Shown here piece by piece: positions 52,908-64,000 of a DNA stretch of 64,000 nucleotides (the stretch's first letter is position 1; each line of letters starts with the position of its first letter). A program made the translations under genes and the position numbers. The notes below the pieces were generated by a model that was not told the origin of the DNA, ran no database searches, and was given only the letters and a program-made list of their open reading frames with translations. This DNA comes from Leclercia sp. 29361 (lineage in GTDB: Bacteria > Pseudomonadota > Gammaproteobacteria > Enterobacterales > Enterobacteriaceae): positions 4,712,001 to 4,776,000 of the forward strand of contig NZ_CP049786.1 in assembly GCF_011290365.1 (NCBI RefSeq), in the 5' to 3' direction.

Positions 52908-53177
52908 TCAGGCGCGAATTTGTTGTGTTTGCGATGTAGCGGCACGCTGCTGGATATCGACCCGTGCGACGTCGACCAGTTTGCTCAACTGGCTAAACAG
53001 TAATTCGACGGGGCGCTGGCTGGCAACGGTCAATTCGATATTTATGTTCTGCGCGTCGGTGGCGGTTTCAATGTTCATGGAACATATCTGGAACCCACGA
53101 TGGCGCACCACGCGCAACACACGTTCTAATGTTTCCGGGTTGAAGCGAGCCTGCACGGCGACCTGATGTTGCATCAT
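52908..53177 (-). CDS. ilvM: Acetolactate synthase II small subunit IlvM
   Basis: An 89-residue ACT-domain regulatory subunit of acetohydroxyacid synthase II. It is two residues longer than in E. coli, from a small insertion in the Thr/Ser/Gln-rich tail. The start overlaps the ilvG stop by four bases, so the two subunits are translationally coupled. Confidence 0.95.
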   Translation of the reverse strand: MMQHQVAVQARFNPETLERVLRVVRHRGFQICSMNIETATDAQNINIELTVASQRPVELLFSQLSKLVDVARVDIQQRAATSQTQQIRA

Positions 53178-54820
53178 GATAATTTCTCCAGCATTTGTGA
53201 GTTACTGGCGCCGGGCGGCACCAACGGCCAGACATTCTCAAGCTCGTCGATTGAGACATGAAGCAGGTAAGGCCCCTTGCTTGACAGCATTTCATCAAGT
53301 GCCGCTTCAACCTGGTCTTTACGGGTGATGTGCTGGCCGGGGATGCCAAAGGCGCTGGCCAGAACGAGGAAATCAGGGTTATCGGTCAGGGTGGTTTCGC
53401 TGTAACGCTCCTGGAAAAAGAGCTGCTGCCACTGGCGCACCATGCCTAAACGTTGGTTATCCAGCAGTACGATTTTCACCGGCAGCTGCTTACGCTTGAT
53501 GGTGCCCAGTTCCTGAACATTCATCATGAAGGAGCCATCACCGGAGATACAGATCACCGTATCCTCCGGGCGCGCCACCTGGGCACCTACGGCAGCTGGC
53601 AAGCCGAAGCCCATGGTGCCTAAGCCGCTGGAGGTGATGAAGTTTTCCGGCCGCGTGTAGGTCATGTGCTGGGCGGACCACATCTGATGCTGGCCCACGT
53701 CGGTGGTCACCACGCTGTCGGCCGGTTTGCGATCCGACAGCTGCTTGAGCAGCAACGGGGCATAGATCGCTTCACCAGGATGGTCGTAGCGCCAGGCGTG
53801 CTCGCGGCGCATCTCTGCCGCATGCTGACGCCACGCGTCGATCGCCAAAGGCTGCTGTAACGCAGGAAGCAGTGCGTTGAGGTCACCCTGCAGGGCCACG
53901 TGCGCCTGACGGAGCTTGTTCATCTCTGCCGGGTCGATATCCATATGAATGACTTTGGCATTCGGAGCGAAGGTATTCAGCTTGCCGGTTACGCGGTCAT
54001 CAAAACGCGCCCCCACGGCGATCAGCAGGTCACACTCCTGCACGGCGAGGTTGGCGGCTTTGGTGCCGTGCATCCCCAGCATGCCGAGATAGTACGGGTA
54101 GTCAGCCTCCACCGCACCCAGGCCTTTTAAAGTGCAGGCCGCTGGCATCCGGGTGGTGGCGATAAATTCGCGCAGGGCCGGCACCGCCTGCGCCATCCCC
54201 ACGCCGCCGCCCACATACAGGATCGGCTTTTGCGCGTGGGCTAACATCTGGCTGGCCTCGCTGACTTCGGCAAACGGGAACGCATCCTCATTCTCAACGG
54301 TGGAGAAGTGCGGCTCCAGCTCGCCAAGGGCAATTTGGATATCTTTCGGGATATCAACCAGAACCGGGCCAGGACGGCCTGAGTTTGCCACCTCAAAGGC
54401 TTCCGCCATCACGCGCGGCAGCTCTTCCAGGGATTGCACGAGGAAGCTGTGTTTCGTACAAGCCAGTGACAAACCGAGAACGTCCACTTCCTGGAAAGCG
54501 TCGGTGCCGATCAAAGGAGAAGCGACCTGGCCGGTGATCGCCACAACCGGAACGGAATCAAGCAGCGCGTCAGCCAGGCCGGTGATCAGGTTGGTAGCGC
54601 CTGGGCCGGAGGTCGCCATGCAGACACCTGTTTTCCCGGTTGCACGGGCATAACCAATGGCCGCCATCGCCGCACCCTGCTCGTGTCGGCACAACAGGTG
54701 TTCCACGCCGCCGTCATACAACGCATCGTAAATCGGCATAATTGCGCCACCCGGGTAACCGAAGATGGTATCGACTCCCTGCGCTCGCAACGCATGTACT
54801 ACCCACTGTGCGCCATTCAT
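53174..54820 (-). CDS. ilvG: Acetolactate synthase II large subunit IlvG, intact
   Basis: A 548-residue thiamine diphosphate enzyme, catalytic subunit of AHAS II, which is insensitive to valine. The catalytic Glu47 (C-R-H-E-Q-G-A) and the ThDP motif G-D-G-S-F-M-M-N near 430 are present. The frame is open from end to end, without the frameshift that inactivates ilvG in E. coli K-12. It starts two bases after ilvX. Confidence 0.97.
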   Translation of the reverse strand: MNGAQWVVHALRAQGVDTIFGYPGGAIMPIYDALYDGGVEHLLCRHEQGAAMAAIGYARATGKTGVCMATSGPGATNLITGLADALLDSVPVVAITGQVASPLIGTDAFQEVDVLGLSLACTKHSFLVQSLEELPRVMAEAFEVANSGRPGPVLVDIPKDIQIALGELEPHFSTVENEDAFPFAEVSEASQMLAHAQKPILYVGGGVGMAQAVPALREFIATTRMPAACTLKGLGAVEADYPYYLGMLGMHGTKAANLAVQECDLLIAVGARFDDRVTGKLNTFAPNAKVIHMDIDPAEMNKLRQAHVALQGDLNALLPALQQPLAIDAWRQHAAEMRREHAWRYDHPGEAIYAPLLLKQLSDRKPADSVVTTDVGQHQMWSAQHMTYTRPENFITSSGLGTMGFGLPAAVGAQVARPEDTVICISGDGSFMMNVQELGTIKRKQLPVKIVLLDNQRLGMVRQWQQLFFQERYSETTLTDNPDFLVLASAFGIPGQHITRKDQVEAALDEMLSSKGPYLLHVSIDELENVWPLVPPGASNSQMLEKLS

Positions 54821-54822
54821 AG

Positions 54823-54873
54823 TTACTTCCCCGTCGTAAATCGTGAGAAACAGAATTTTATGCTACTACTCAT
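54823..54873 (-). CDS. ilvX: Small protein IlvX
   Basis: A 16-residue peptide, [16 protein letters not shown], directly upstream of ilvG. It keeps the K-F-C-F-S-R-F core of the E. coli IlvX peptide. Its stop lies two bases before the ilvG start, so its translation may deliver ribosomes to ilvG. Function beyond that is unknown. Confidence 0.8.
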   Translation of the reverse strand: MSSSIKFCFSRFTTGK

Positions 54874-54904
54874 CGTCTGCTCCTCGTTTATGTTTTAAGG
54901 TCAT

Positions 54905-54936
54905 AAAAAAACCCCCGGACCTTTCGGTGCGGGGGT
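54905..54936 (-). terminator. ilv attenuator terminator
   Basis: On the minus strand, an 11-bp GC-rich stem with one mismatch and a GAAA loop, followed by seven T. It lies between ilvL and ilvX. When Ile, Val and Leu tRNAs are charged, ribosomes complete ilvL and this terminator forms. Confidence 0.92.
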
Positions 54937-54959
54937 CTTAGTTCGTTAAGGCTTGATTA

Positions 54960-55058
54960 CTAAGCCTTTCCTCGTCCAAGTGCAGCCCCGCACGGTGGGA
55001 TAATAATCACCACCACGCTAATCACTACCAGGCTAATCACTCGTAGAAGGGCTGTCAT
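54960..55058 (-). CDS. ilvL: ilv operon leader peptide IlvL
   Basis: A 32-residue peptide that agrees with E. coli IlvL at every position I can recall. Fifteen of its residues are Leu, Ile or Val, including the run V-V-V-I-I-I. Stalling at these codons when branched-chain aminoacyl-tRNAs are scarce prevents formation of the attenuator. Confidence 0.95.
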   Translation of the reverse strand: MTALLRVISLVVISVVVIIIPPCGAALGRGKA

Positions 55059-55100
55059 TTTCTGTTCTTTTTGCATCTTGTTCGAAGGAATACCTAAAGA

Positions 55101-55128
55101 GTTATCACAGATATCGAACCGAGCACAA
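55101..55128 (-). promoter_or_regulatory. Promoter of ilvLXGMEDA
   Basis: TTGTGC (55123-55128) and GATAAC (55101-55106) with a 16-base spacer on the minus strand. It is aligned with the E. coli ilv promoter, and an A-tract lies just upstream like an UP element. The remaining sequence to yifB (about 55130-55400) is AT-rich and shows no convincing gene. Confidence 0.6.
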
Positions 55129-55400
55129 CTTTTTTTTATAATTCACTTTCTTATGATGCTAATAGTTTAGATAAAAATCATTGTTTTTTATGACAAAAAT
55201 AGAAAATGAATTATTTTCATTTTTTGTAACTCAATCAAGGCCGATAAGGAAAACATATTGCGTTTTGCGAGCAGGCTTCCATAACAATGAAAAGGTTACA
55301 ATTCCGGGGAAATATTGCGGAACAGGCTGCGTAAAAACGCGATTTGGCGATAAATACGGGGACCACAAAGTGACATAGTGGCGCTACAAGGAGGCTCGTT

Positions 55401-56921
55401 ATGTCACTGTCGGTTGTTTATACCCGCGCTGCGTTAGGCGTTAAAGCGCCGCTCATTTCCGTAGAAGTTCACCTCAGTAATGGCCTCCCGGGCTTAACGC
55501 TGGTCGGCCTGCCGGAAACCACCGTCAAAGAGGCCAGAGATCGGGTACGCAGCGCAATCATCAATAGCGGTTATACCTTTCCGGCCAAAAAGATCACCAT
55601 CAATCTGGCACCGGCCGATTTACCTAAGGAAGGCGGAAGATATGATTTACCTATCGCCATTGCGCTTCTCGCTGCCTCTGAGCAGCTCTCCTCTTCCAGG
55701 CTAAGCGCATACGAGTTCGTGGGTGAGCTGGCGCTCACAGGCGCATTAAGAGGGGTTCCCGGCGCGATATCTGGCGCCCTGGCGGCCATACAGGCTGGCA
55801 GAGAGATTATCGTCGCCAACGATAACGCTGCCGAAGTCAGCCTTATCGAACAAAAAGGCTGTCTGGTGGCAGAGCACTTGCAGGAAGTATGCGCCTTTCT
55901 GGAGGGCCAACACGAGCTGACTGCACCCGCTGGAGAGCCTTTTGTGCCAGGCAATGACGATCGTGATATCAGCGATATCATCGGTCAGGAGCAGGGTAAA
56001 CGGGCGCTGGAAATCACCGCGGCTGGCGCGCACAATCTGCTGCTGATTGGCCCACCTGGCACCGGCAAAACCATGCTCGCGAGCCGGCTTAATGGCCTGC
56101 TGCCGCCACTCAGCAACCATGAGGCGCTGGAGAGTGCGGCAGTCGTAAGTCTGGTCAACGCCACATCGATGTATAAGCAGTGGCGTCAGCGTCCCTTTCG
56201 CGCACCTCATCACAGCGCCTCGCTCGTGGCCATGGTGGGCGGGGGTGCTATCCCTGCGCCGGGAGAGATTTCGCTGGCGCATAACGGCATTCTCTTTCTG
56301 GACGAGTTACCCGAGTTTGAACGACGCGTGCTGGATGCTTTACGCGAGCCTATTGAATCCGGGCAGATCAATATCTCCCGTACCCGCGCAAAGATCAGTT
56401 ATCCGGCTCGCTTCCAGCTTATCGCCGCCATGAATCCCAGCCCAACGGGGCACTATCAAGGCAATCATAATCGCTGTTCACCAGAACAGACGCTTCGCTA
56501 TCTGGGGCGTCTGTCGGGACCGTTTCTCGACCGCTTCGACTTATCCCTGGAGATCCCGCTACCGCCGCCAGGGTTACTAAGCCAGACGCATACCATGGGA
56601 GAATCCAGCATTACCGTGCGAAACAGAGTGATCGCCGCGCAGGAGCGACAGCTGGTGCGGCAAAATAAACTCAATGCCCATCTGGATAATGCGGAGATCC
56701 GCAGGTTTTGCCCACTCACGGCAGAAGATGCCCAGTGGCTGGAAGAGACCCTTACCCGGTTCGGCCTGTCGGTACGTGCCTGGCAGCGGCTGCTGAAGGT
56801 GGCCCGTACGATTGCCGATCTGGAGGAGAGTGAAAAGATTGAACGCAGACACCTGCAGGAGGCCTTGAGCTATCGCGCTATCGATCGCTTGCTACTGCAT
56901 CTGCAAAAAATGCTGGCATGA
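55401..56921 (+). CDS. yifB: ComM-family AAA+ ATPase YifB
   Basis: A 506-residue protein with an N-terminal Lon-protease-like domain (about 1-170, no protease dyad seen), then a magnesium-chelatase-type AAA+ module with Walker A G-P-P-G-T-G-K-T at 217-224 and L-F-L-D-E-L-P-E-F near 300, and a C-terminal chelatase-like domain. Homologue ComM is a hexameric helicase aiding branch migration during natural transformation. Its role in non-competent enterobacteria is unclear. An AGGAGG-like ribosome site precedes the start. Confidence 0.92.
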   Translation: MSLSVVYTRAALGVKAPLISVEVHLSNGLPGLTLVGLPETTVKEARDRVRSAIINSGYTFPAKKITINLAPADLPKEGGRYDLPIAIALLAASEQLSSSRLSAYEFVGELALTGALRGVPGAISGALAAIQAGREIIVANDNAAEVSLIEQKGCLVAEHLQEVCAFLEGQHELTAPAGEPFVPGNDDRDISDIIGQEQGKRALEITAAGAHNLLLIGPPGTGKTMLASRLNGLLPPLSNHEALESAAVVSLVNATSMYKQWRQRPFRAPHHSASLVAMVGGGAIPAPGEISLAHNGILFLDELPEFERRVLDALREPIESGQINISRTRAKISYPARFQLIAAMNPSPTGHYQGNHNRCSPEQTLRYLGRLSGPFLDRFDLSLEIPLPPPGLLSQTHTMGESSITVRNRVIAAQERQLVRQNKLNAHLDNAEIRRFCPLTAEDAQWLEETLTRFGLSVRAWQRLLKVARTIADLEESEKIERRHLQEALSYRAIDRLLLHLQKMLA

Positions 56922-56924
56922 AAA

Positions 56925-56950
56925 AAGGGGCCGGAGCCCCTTCTTCTTAA
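56925..56950. terminator. Bidirectional terminator between yifB and maoP
   Basis: A stem AAGGGGC / GCCCCTT with a four-base loop, followed by TTCTTCTT on the plus strand and by a run of T on the minus strand. It serves both convergent genes. Confidence 0.8.
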
Positions 56951-57285
56951 TCGTCTGATTCGGTGTAGTCTTCTGCACCTTCCATCTGTGGTTTACCACC
57001 AGACAGAGTATGGAACCGCTTTGGACGCTTGATACGCCCCATATACTTGATCCATACGCGCTCCGCTTCCGTTACCGGCTCACGCTCGCCACGGCAGACG
57101 GCAACAAACGATTTTTCGTCATCAGTGGTCGGTTCACGTTTTCCCAAGTCCAGTTCATTGAAAGCATAACCGTGGCGCTCAAGCAGTTGTGCCTCTTTGA
57201 TGGTGAAATCACCATGGCGAGAAAATCCGCGTGGATAATTTTTATTGTCGAAAAAACGATTAGTCGTCGTAAAGCTTTCCGCCAT
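56947..57285 (-). CDS. maoP: Macrodomain Ori organisation protein MaoP
   Basis: A 112-residue DUF413 protein matching E. coli MaoP (YifE) along its length, including [10 protein letters not shown] and [12 protein letters not shown]. MaoP acts with the nearby site maoS to keep the Ori macrodomain organised. It is divergent from hdfR; a maoS-like sequence lies in the gap. Confidence 0.93.
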   Translation of the reverse strand: MAESFTTTNRFFDNKNYPRGFSRHGDFTIKEAQLLERHGYAFNELDLGKREPTTDDEKSFVAVCRGEREPVTEAERVWIKYMGRIKRPKRFHTLSGGKPQMEGAEDYTESDD

Positions 57286-57319
57286 CCTACACGCTCCTAT
57301 ATCTTTGGCCGAGCTATTT

Positions 57320-57336
57320 ATGGCGCGGAGTATTAG
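57320..57336. other. Candidate maoS site
   Basis: The 17 bases CTAATACTCCGCGCCAT (minus strand) lie between maoP and hdfR, where the E. coli MaoP-dependent cis site maoS is located. The match to maoS is from memory, so identification is tentative. Confidence 0.45.
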
Positions 57337-57342
57337 TTACGC

Positions 57343-57371
57343 TTGACAGAGCGTCCAACAAAACATTTAAA
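57343..57371 (+). promoter_or_regulatory. Candidate promoter of hdfR
   Basis: Consensus TTGACA at 57343-57348 and TTTAAA at 57366-57371, 17 bases apart, about 32 bases before the hdfR start. Confidence 0.6.
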
Positions 57372-57403
57372 TCATAACGACAAATTATTTTGCGGAGAAA
57401 ACC

Positions 57404-58225
57404 GTGGATACGGAATTGCTAAAAACTTTCCTCGAAGTGAGCAGAACTCGCCACTTTGGGCGCGCCGCAGAAGCGCTTTATCTGACTCAGTCGGCGGTAA
57501 GCTTTCGTATTCGTCAGCTTGAAAATCAGCTTGGGGTGAATCTTTTTACCCGTCATCGCAATAACATTCGCTTAACGCCCGCAGGTGAAAAGCTTCTGCC
57601 TTATGCAGAAACCCTGATGAATACCTGGCAAGCCGCGCGTAAAGAGGTTGCCCATACCTCAAAGCATAATGAGTTTTCTATCGGTGCCAGCGCCTCTTTA
57701 TGGGAGTGCATGCTAAGCCCCTGGCTTAGCCGATTATATCGCTCTCACGGACAGCTGCAGTTTGAGGCCCGCATTGCGCAGCGGCAGTCGCTGGTGAAGC
57801 AGTTACATGAACGCCAGCTGGATCTGCTGATCACCACCGAAGCGCCGAAAATGGATGAATTTAGCAGTCAGATCCTCGGACAGTTCACCCTGGCGCTTTA
57901 TGCAGCTGAACCTTCAGCCATGAAAAGCGACCTGAACTATCTGCGACTCGAGTGGGGCCCCGATTTCCAACCGCATGAAGCCGGTTTGATTGCCATTGAC
58001 GATGTGCCGGTCCTGACCACCAGTTCCGCTGAAATAGCCTGCCAGCAGCTCGCATCGTTAAAAGGTTGCACCTGGTTGCCGCAACGCTGGGCCAGTAATA
58101 AACCGGGATTACATACGGTGACGGATTCTGCCACCCTTCAGAGGCCACTGTATGCCATCTGGTTGCAAAACAGCGATAAGCAAGGCCAAATCAAAGATCT
58201 GCTTAAAATCAATGTGATGGATTAA
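57404..58225 (+). CDS. hdfR: LysR-type regulator HdfR
   Basis: A 273-residue LysR-type regulator, six residues shorter than in E. coli. The helix-turn-helix is at about 15-40 ([20 protein letters not shown]), followed by the effector domain. HdfR represses flhDC and activates gltBD in E. coli. The start is GTG, with GGAG seven bases upstream. It is divergent from maoP and converges on the tRNA-Trp end of the rRNA operon. A 22-base hairpin at 58230-58251 follows the stop. Confidence 0.93.
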   Translation: MDTELLKTFLEVSRTRHFGRAAEALYLTQSAVSFRIRQLENQLGVNLFTRHRNNIRLTPAGEKLLPYAETLMNTWQAARKEVAHTSKHNEFSIGASASLWECMLSPWLSRLYRSHGQLQFEARIAQRQSLVKQLHERQLDLLITTEAPKMDEFSSQILGQFTLALYAAEPSAMKSDLNYLRLEWGPDFQPHEAGLIAIDDVPVLTTSSAEIACQQLASLKGCTWLPQRWASNKPGLHTVTDSATLQRPLYAIWLQNSDKQGQIKDLLKINVMD

Positions 58226-58287
58226 AGGATACGTTGCAAGGACGCAACGTAAAGACGTGAAAGAGGCAGGTTTTGCTTTCTTACAGG

Positions 58288-58318
58288 CAAAAAAAATCCT
58301 TTGCCGAAGCAAAGGATT
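58288..58318 (-). terminator. Terminator of the rRNA operon
   Basis: On the minus strand, a 10-bp stem AATCCTTTGC / GCAAAGGATT with a TTCG loop, followed by eight T. It ends the rRNA transcript after tRNA-Trp. Confidence 0.93.
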
Positions 58319-58325
58319 CTTTATA

Positions 58326-58401
58326 TGGCAGGGGCGGAGAGACTCGAACTCGCGACACCCGGTTTTGGAGACCGGTGCTCTACCAACTGAGCTACGCCCC
58401 T
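58326..58401 (-). tRNA. trpT: tRNA-Trp (CCA)
   Basis: 76 bases with encoded CCA. Anticodon CCA in the loop CTCCAAA. Distal gene of the rRNA operon, as at E. coli rrnC. Confidence 0.97.
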
Positions 58402-58451
58402 AAATTTCTTACTACTAAGCCTGCTACATTAGCAGGCTTAGTTTTAATAGG

Positions 58452-58528
58452 TGGCGGAACGGACGGGACTCGAACCCGCGACCCCCTGCGTGACAGGCAG
58501 GTATTCTAACCGACTGAACTACCGCTCC
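58452..58528 (-). tRNA. aspT: tRNA-Asp (GTC)
   Basis: 77 bases with encoded CCA. Anticodon GTC. It lies between 5S and tRNA-Trp, as at E. coli rrnC. Confidence 0.97.
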
Positions 58529-58581
58529 ACCGAATACTTCTGTAACCACCGGATTAATGCCCCGGTTCACTACGTAATTTG

Positions 58582-58701
58582 ATGCCTGGCAGTTCCCTAC
58601 TCTCGCATGGGGAGACCCCACACTACCATCGGCGCTACGGCGTTTCACTTCTGAGTTCGGCATGGGGTCAGGTGGGACCACCGCGCTACAGCCGCCAGGC
58701 A
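58582..58701 (-). rRNA. rrf: 5S ribosomal RNA
   Basis: 120 bases, beginning TGCCTGGCGGC and ending GCCAGGCAT, with near-complete identity to enterobacterial 5S. A single copy follows 23S. Confidence 0.97.
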
Positions 58702-58794
58702 AATTCTGTTGTTCACCCCGCCCTCAGGCGCAGTGATTAATCTGTATCAGCTGAAAATCGTCTTTCAAATCCGCCGAAACAGCTTCGGCGTTGT

Positions 58795-61701
<2,907 letters not shown>

Positions 61702-61833
61702 TCACAACCCGAAGATGTCTCTTTCGATCCATCATCGTTTTGCGAAAATTTGAGAGACTCGAACACACCTTCATCTGCCCTTATTACGGAGAGCAGACAC
61801 AGTGTGTCGTTTCAATTTTCAGCTTGATCCAGA

Positions 61834-61846
61834 TTTTTAAAGAGCA
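61834..61846 (-). promoter_or_regulatory. Spacer boxA antiterminator
   Basis: TGCTCTTTAAAAA on the minus strand, between tRNA-Ala and 23S. It matches the boxA that loads Nus factors for rRNA antitermination. The rest of 61702-61908 is processing-stem sequence. Confidence 0.75.
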
Positions 61847-61908
61847 AAACTTCGCAGCGCACCTTCGCAGGTACACTCTGAAGTTTTTGTGTTGTCGCAG
61901 TAAAAGGA

Positions 61909-61984
61909 TGGTGGAGCTATGCGGGATCGAACCGCAGACCTCCTGCGTGCAAGGCAGGCGCTCTCCCAGCTGAGCTATAGCCCC
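61909..61984 (-). tRNA. alaT-type: tRNA-Ala (TGC)
   Basis: 76 bases with encoded CCA. Anticodon TGC. It lies in the 16S-23S spacer, downstream of tRNA-Ile. Confidence 0.97.
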
Positions 61985-62021
61985 ATCGTAGTTAAATCTC
62001 TTCAAATTTGCGTCGCAAATT

Positions 62022-62098
<77 letters not shown>

Positions 62099-62169
62099 GC
62101 AGAGATTTTTTACTGCTTACTTTTCATCAGACAATCTGTGTGGACACTACAAAGGCAGGTTCTTTAAGG

Positions 62170-63709
<1,540 letters not shown>

Positions 63710-63841
63710 AAGTTTGATGCTCGTGAATTAAACTTCGTAATGAATTACGTATGTTCACTCAGAGACTTTGGTATTCATTTAGTGTCCGGAGACATTAAGA
63801 ATCCATGTCACTTTGAGTGCCCACACAGATTGTCTGATAAA

Positions 63842-63854
63842 TTGTTAAAGAGCA
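63842..63854 (-). promoter_or_regulatory. rrn leader boxA
   Basis: TGCTCTTTAACAA on the minus strand, an exact match to enterobacterial rrn boxA, where NusB-NusE load to prevent Rho-dependent termination. Confidence 0.9.
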
Positions 63855-63892
63855 GTGCAACGCGGCTTTCGCTCACCGTTGCGAGGTCCCGT

Positions 63893-63920
63893 ATAATACG
63901 TTTTCCTCATTCAGAGTCAA
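63893..63920 (-). promoter_or_regulatory. rRNA promoter P2
   Basis: TTGACT (63915-63920) and TATTAT (63893-63898) with a 16-base spacer and a GC-rich discriminator on the minus strand, the arrangement of E. coli rrn P2 promoters. Confidence 0.85.
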
Positions 63921-64000
63921 GCAATTATTTTCGCTTTTCTCCGTCGGCGTTCATCTCTGAAGCCTGCTGTCACGGCGGTTTGTAATCCGTTGTTCCGTGT

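Larger units (their letters stand above)
63710..64000 (-). promoter_or_regulatory. rRNA operon leader region
   Basis: No gene is present. The stretch holds the 16S processing stem strand, the leader boxA and promoter P2 (both annotated separately). P1, expected about 110 bases further upstream, would lie beyond the window. Confidence 0.8.

Noticed and set aside
53174-54820. Possible frameshift in ilvG, as in E. coli K-12
   Set aside because: The frame is open across the full 548 residues with all ThDP motifs in order.
55181-55378. A 65-codon frame just upstream of yifB
   Set aside because: AT-rich region that includes the ilv promoter side, weak start context and no recognisable protein. 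Chance frame more likely.

Overview
The window is a piece of enterobacterial core chromosome. Nearly every protein has the length and sequence expected of its Escherichia coli counterpart, and the gene order is that of the E. coli 85-86 minute region, shown here reversed. The 16S gene, including its V1 loop, and the gene content fit the Enterobacter/Leclercia/Lelliottia/Citrobacter part of Enterobacteriaceae. The genus cannot be fixed from this sequence alone. I see no prophage, insertion sequence, CRISPR array or integron, and no new multi-gene system.

Layout. 1-9.6 kb: a biotin transporter (yigM), yigL-pldB, the convergent exporters rhtB/rhtC, recQ, pldA, yigI, rarD and corA. 9.6-18.7 kb: uvrD with a LexA-regulated promoter, the overlapping dapF-yigA-xerC-yigB operon, lptM, cyaY and cyaA. 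19-23.1 kb: hemCDXY, divergent from cyaA. 23.3-25.4 kb: the least conserved part, with an MFS transporter where E. coli has other genes, the sRNA gene glmZ under an apparent sigma-54/GlrR promoter, and the Arg-His-Leu-Pro tRNA cluster. 25.5-38 kb: yifK (thrP) and the enterobacterial common antigen (ECA) cluster wecA-wzzE-wecBCDE-wzxE-wecF-wzyE-wecG, which lacks rffG and rffH. 38.2-45.2 kb: rho, trxA, rhlB, gppA and rep. 45.3-45.9 kb: two tandem ppiC-type parvulin genes. 46-55.1 kb: ilvC/ilvY and the ilvLXGMEDA operon with intact ilvG and a complete attenuator. 55.4-58.2 kb: yifB, maoP and hdfR. 58.3-64 kb: a complete rRNA operon on the minus strand (16S, tRNA-Ile, tRNA-Ala, 23S, 5S, tRNA-Asp, tRNA-Trp). 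Its P2 promoter is inside the window; P1 must lie beyond the right edge.

How the genes work together. The ilv block makes branched-chain amino acids and is controlled by attenuation at ilvL and by IlvY at ilvC. The wec block builds and polymerises the ECA trisaccharide, but needs dTDP-4-keto-6-deoxyglucose made by genes elsewhere. hemCDXY carries the middle of haem synthesis. GlmZ links to amino-sugar supply, which feeds ECA and the cell wall.

Points most worth a second look: the scarless wecC-wecD junction without rffGH, the ppiC tandem duplication, the sigma-54/GlrR architecture at glmZ, the transporter beside hemY, the Ile/Ala spacer in the rrnC-position rRNA operon, and the changed rho and corA leaders.
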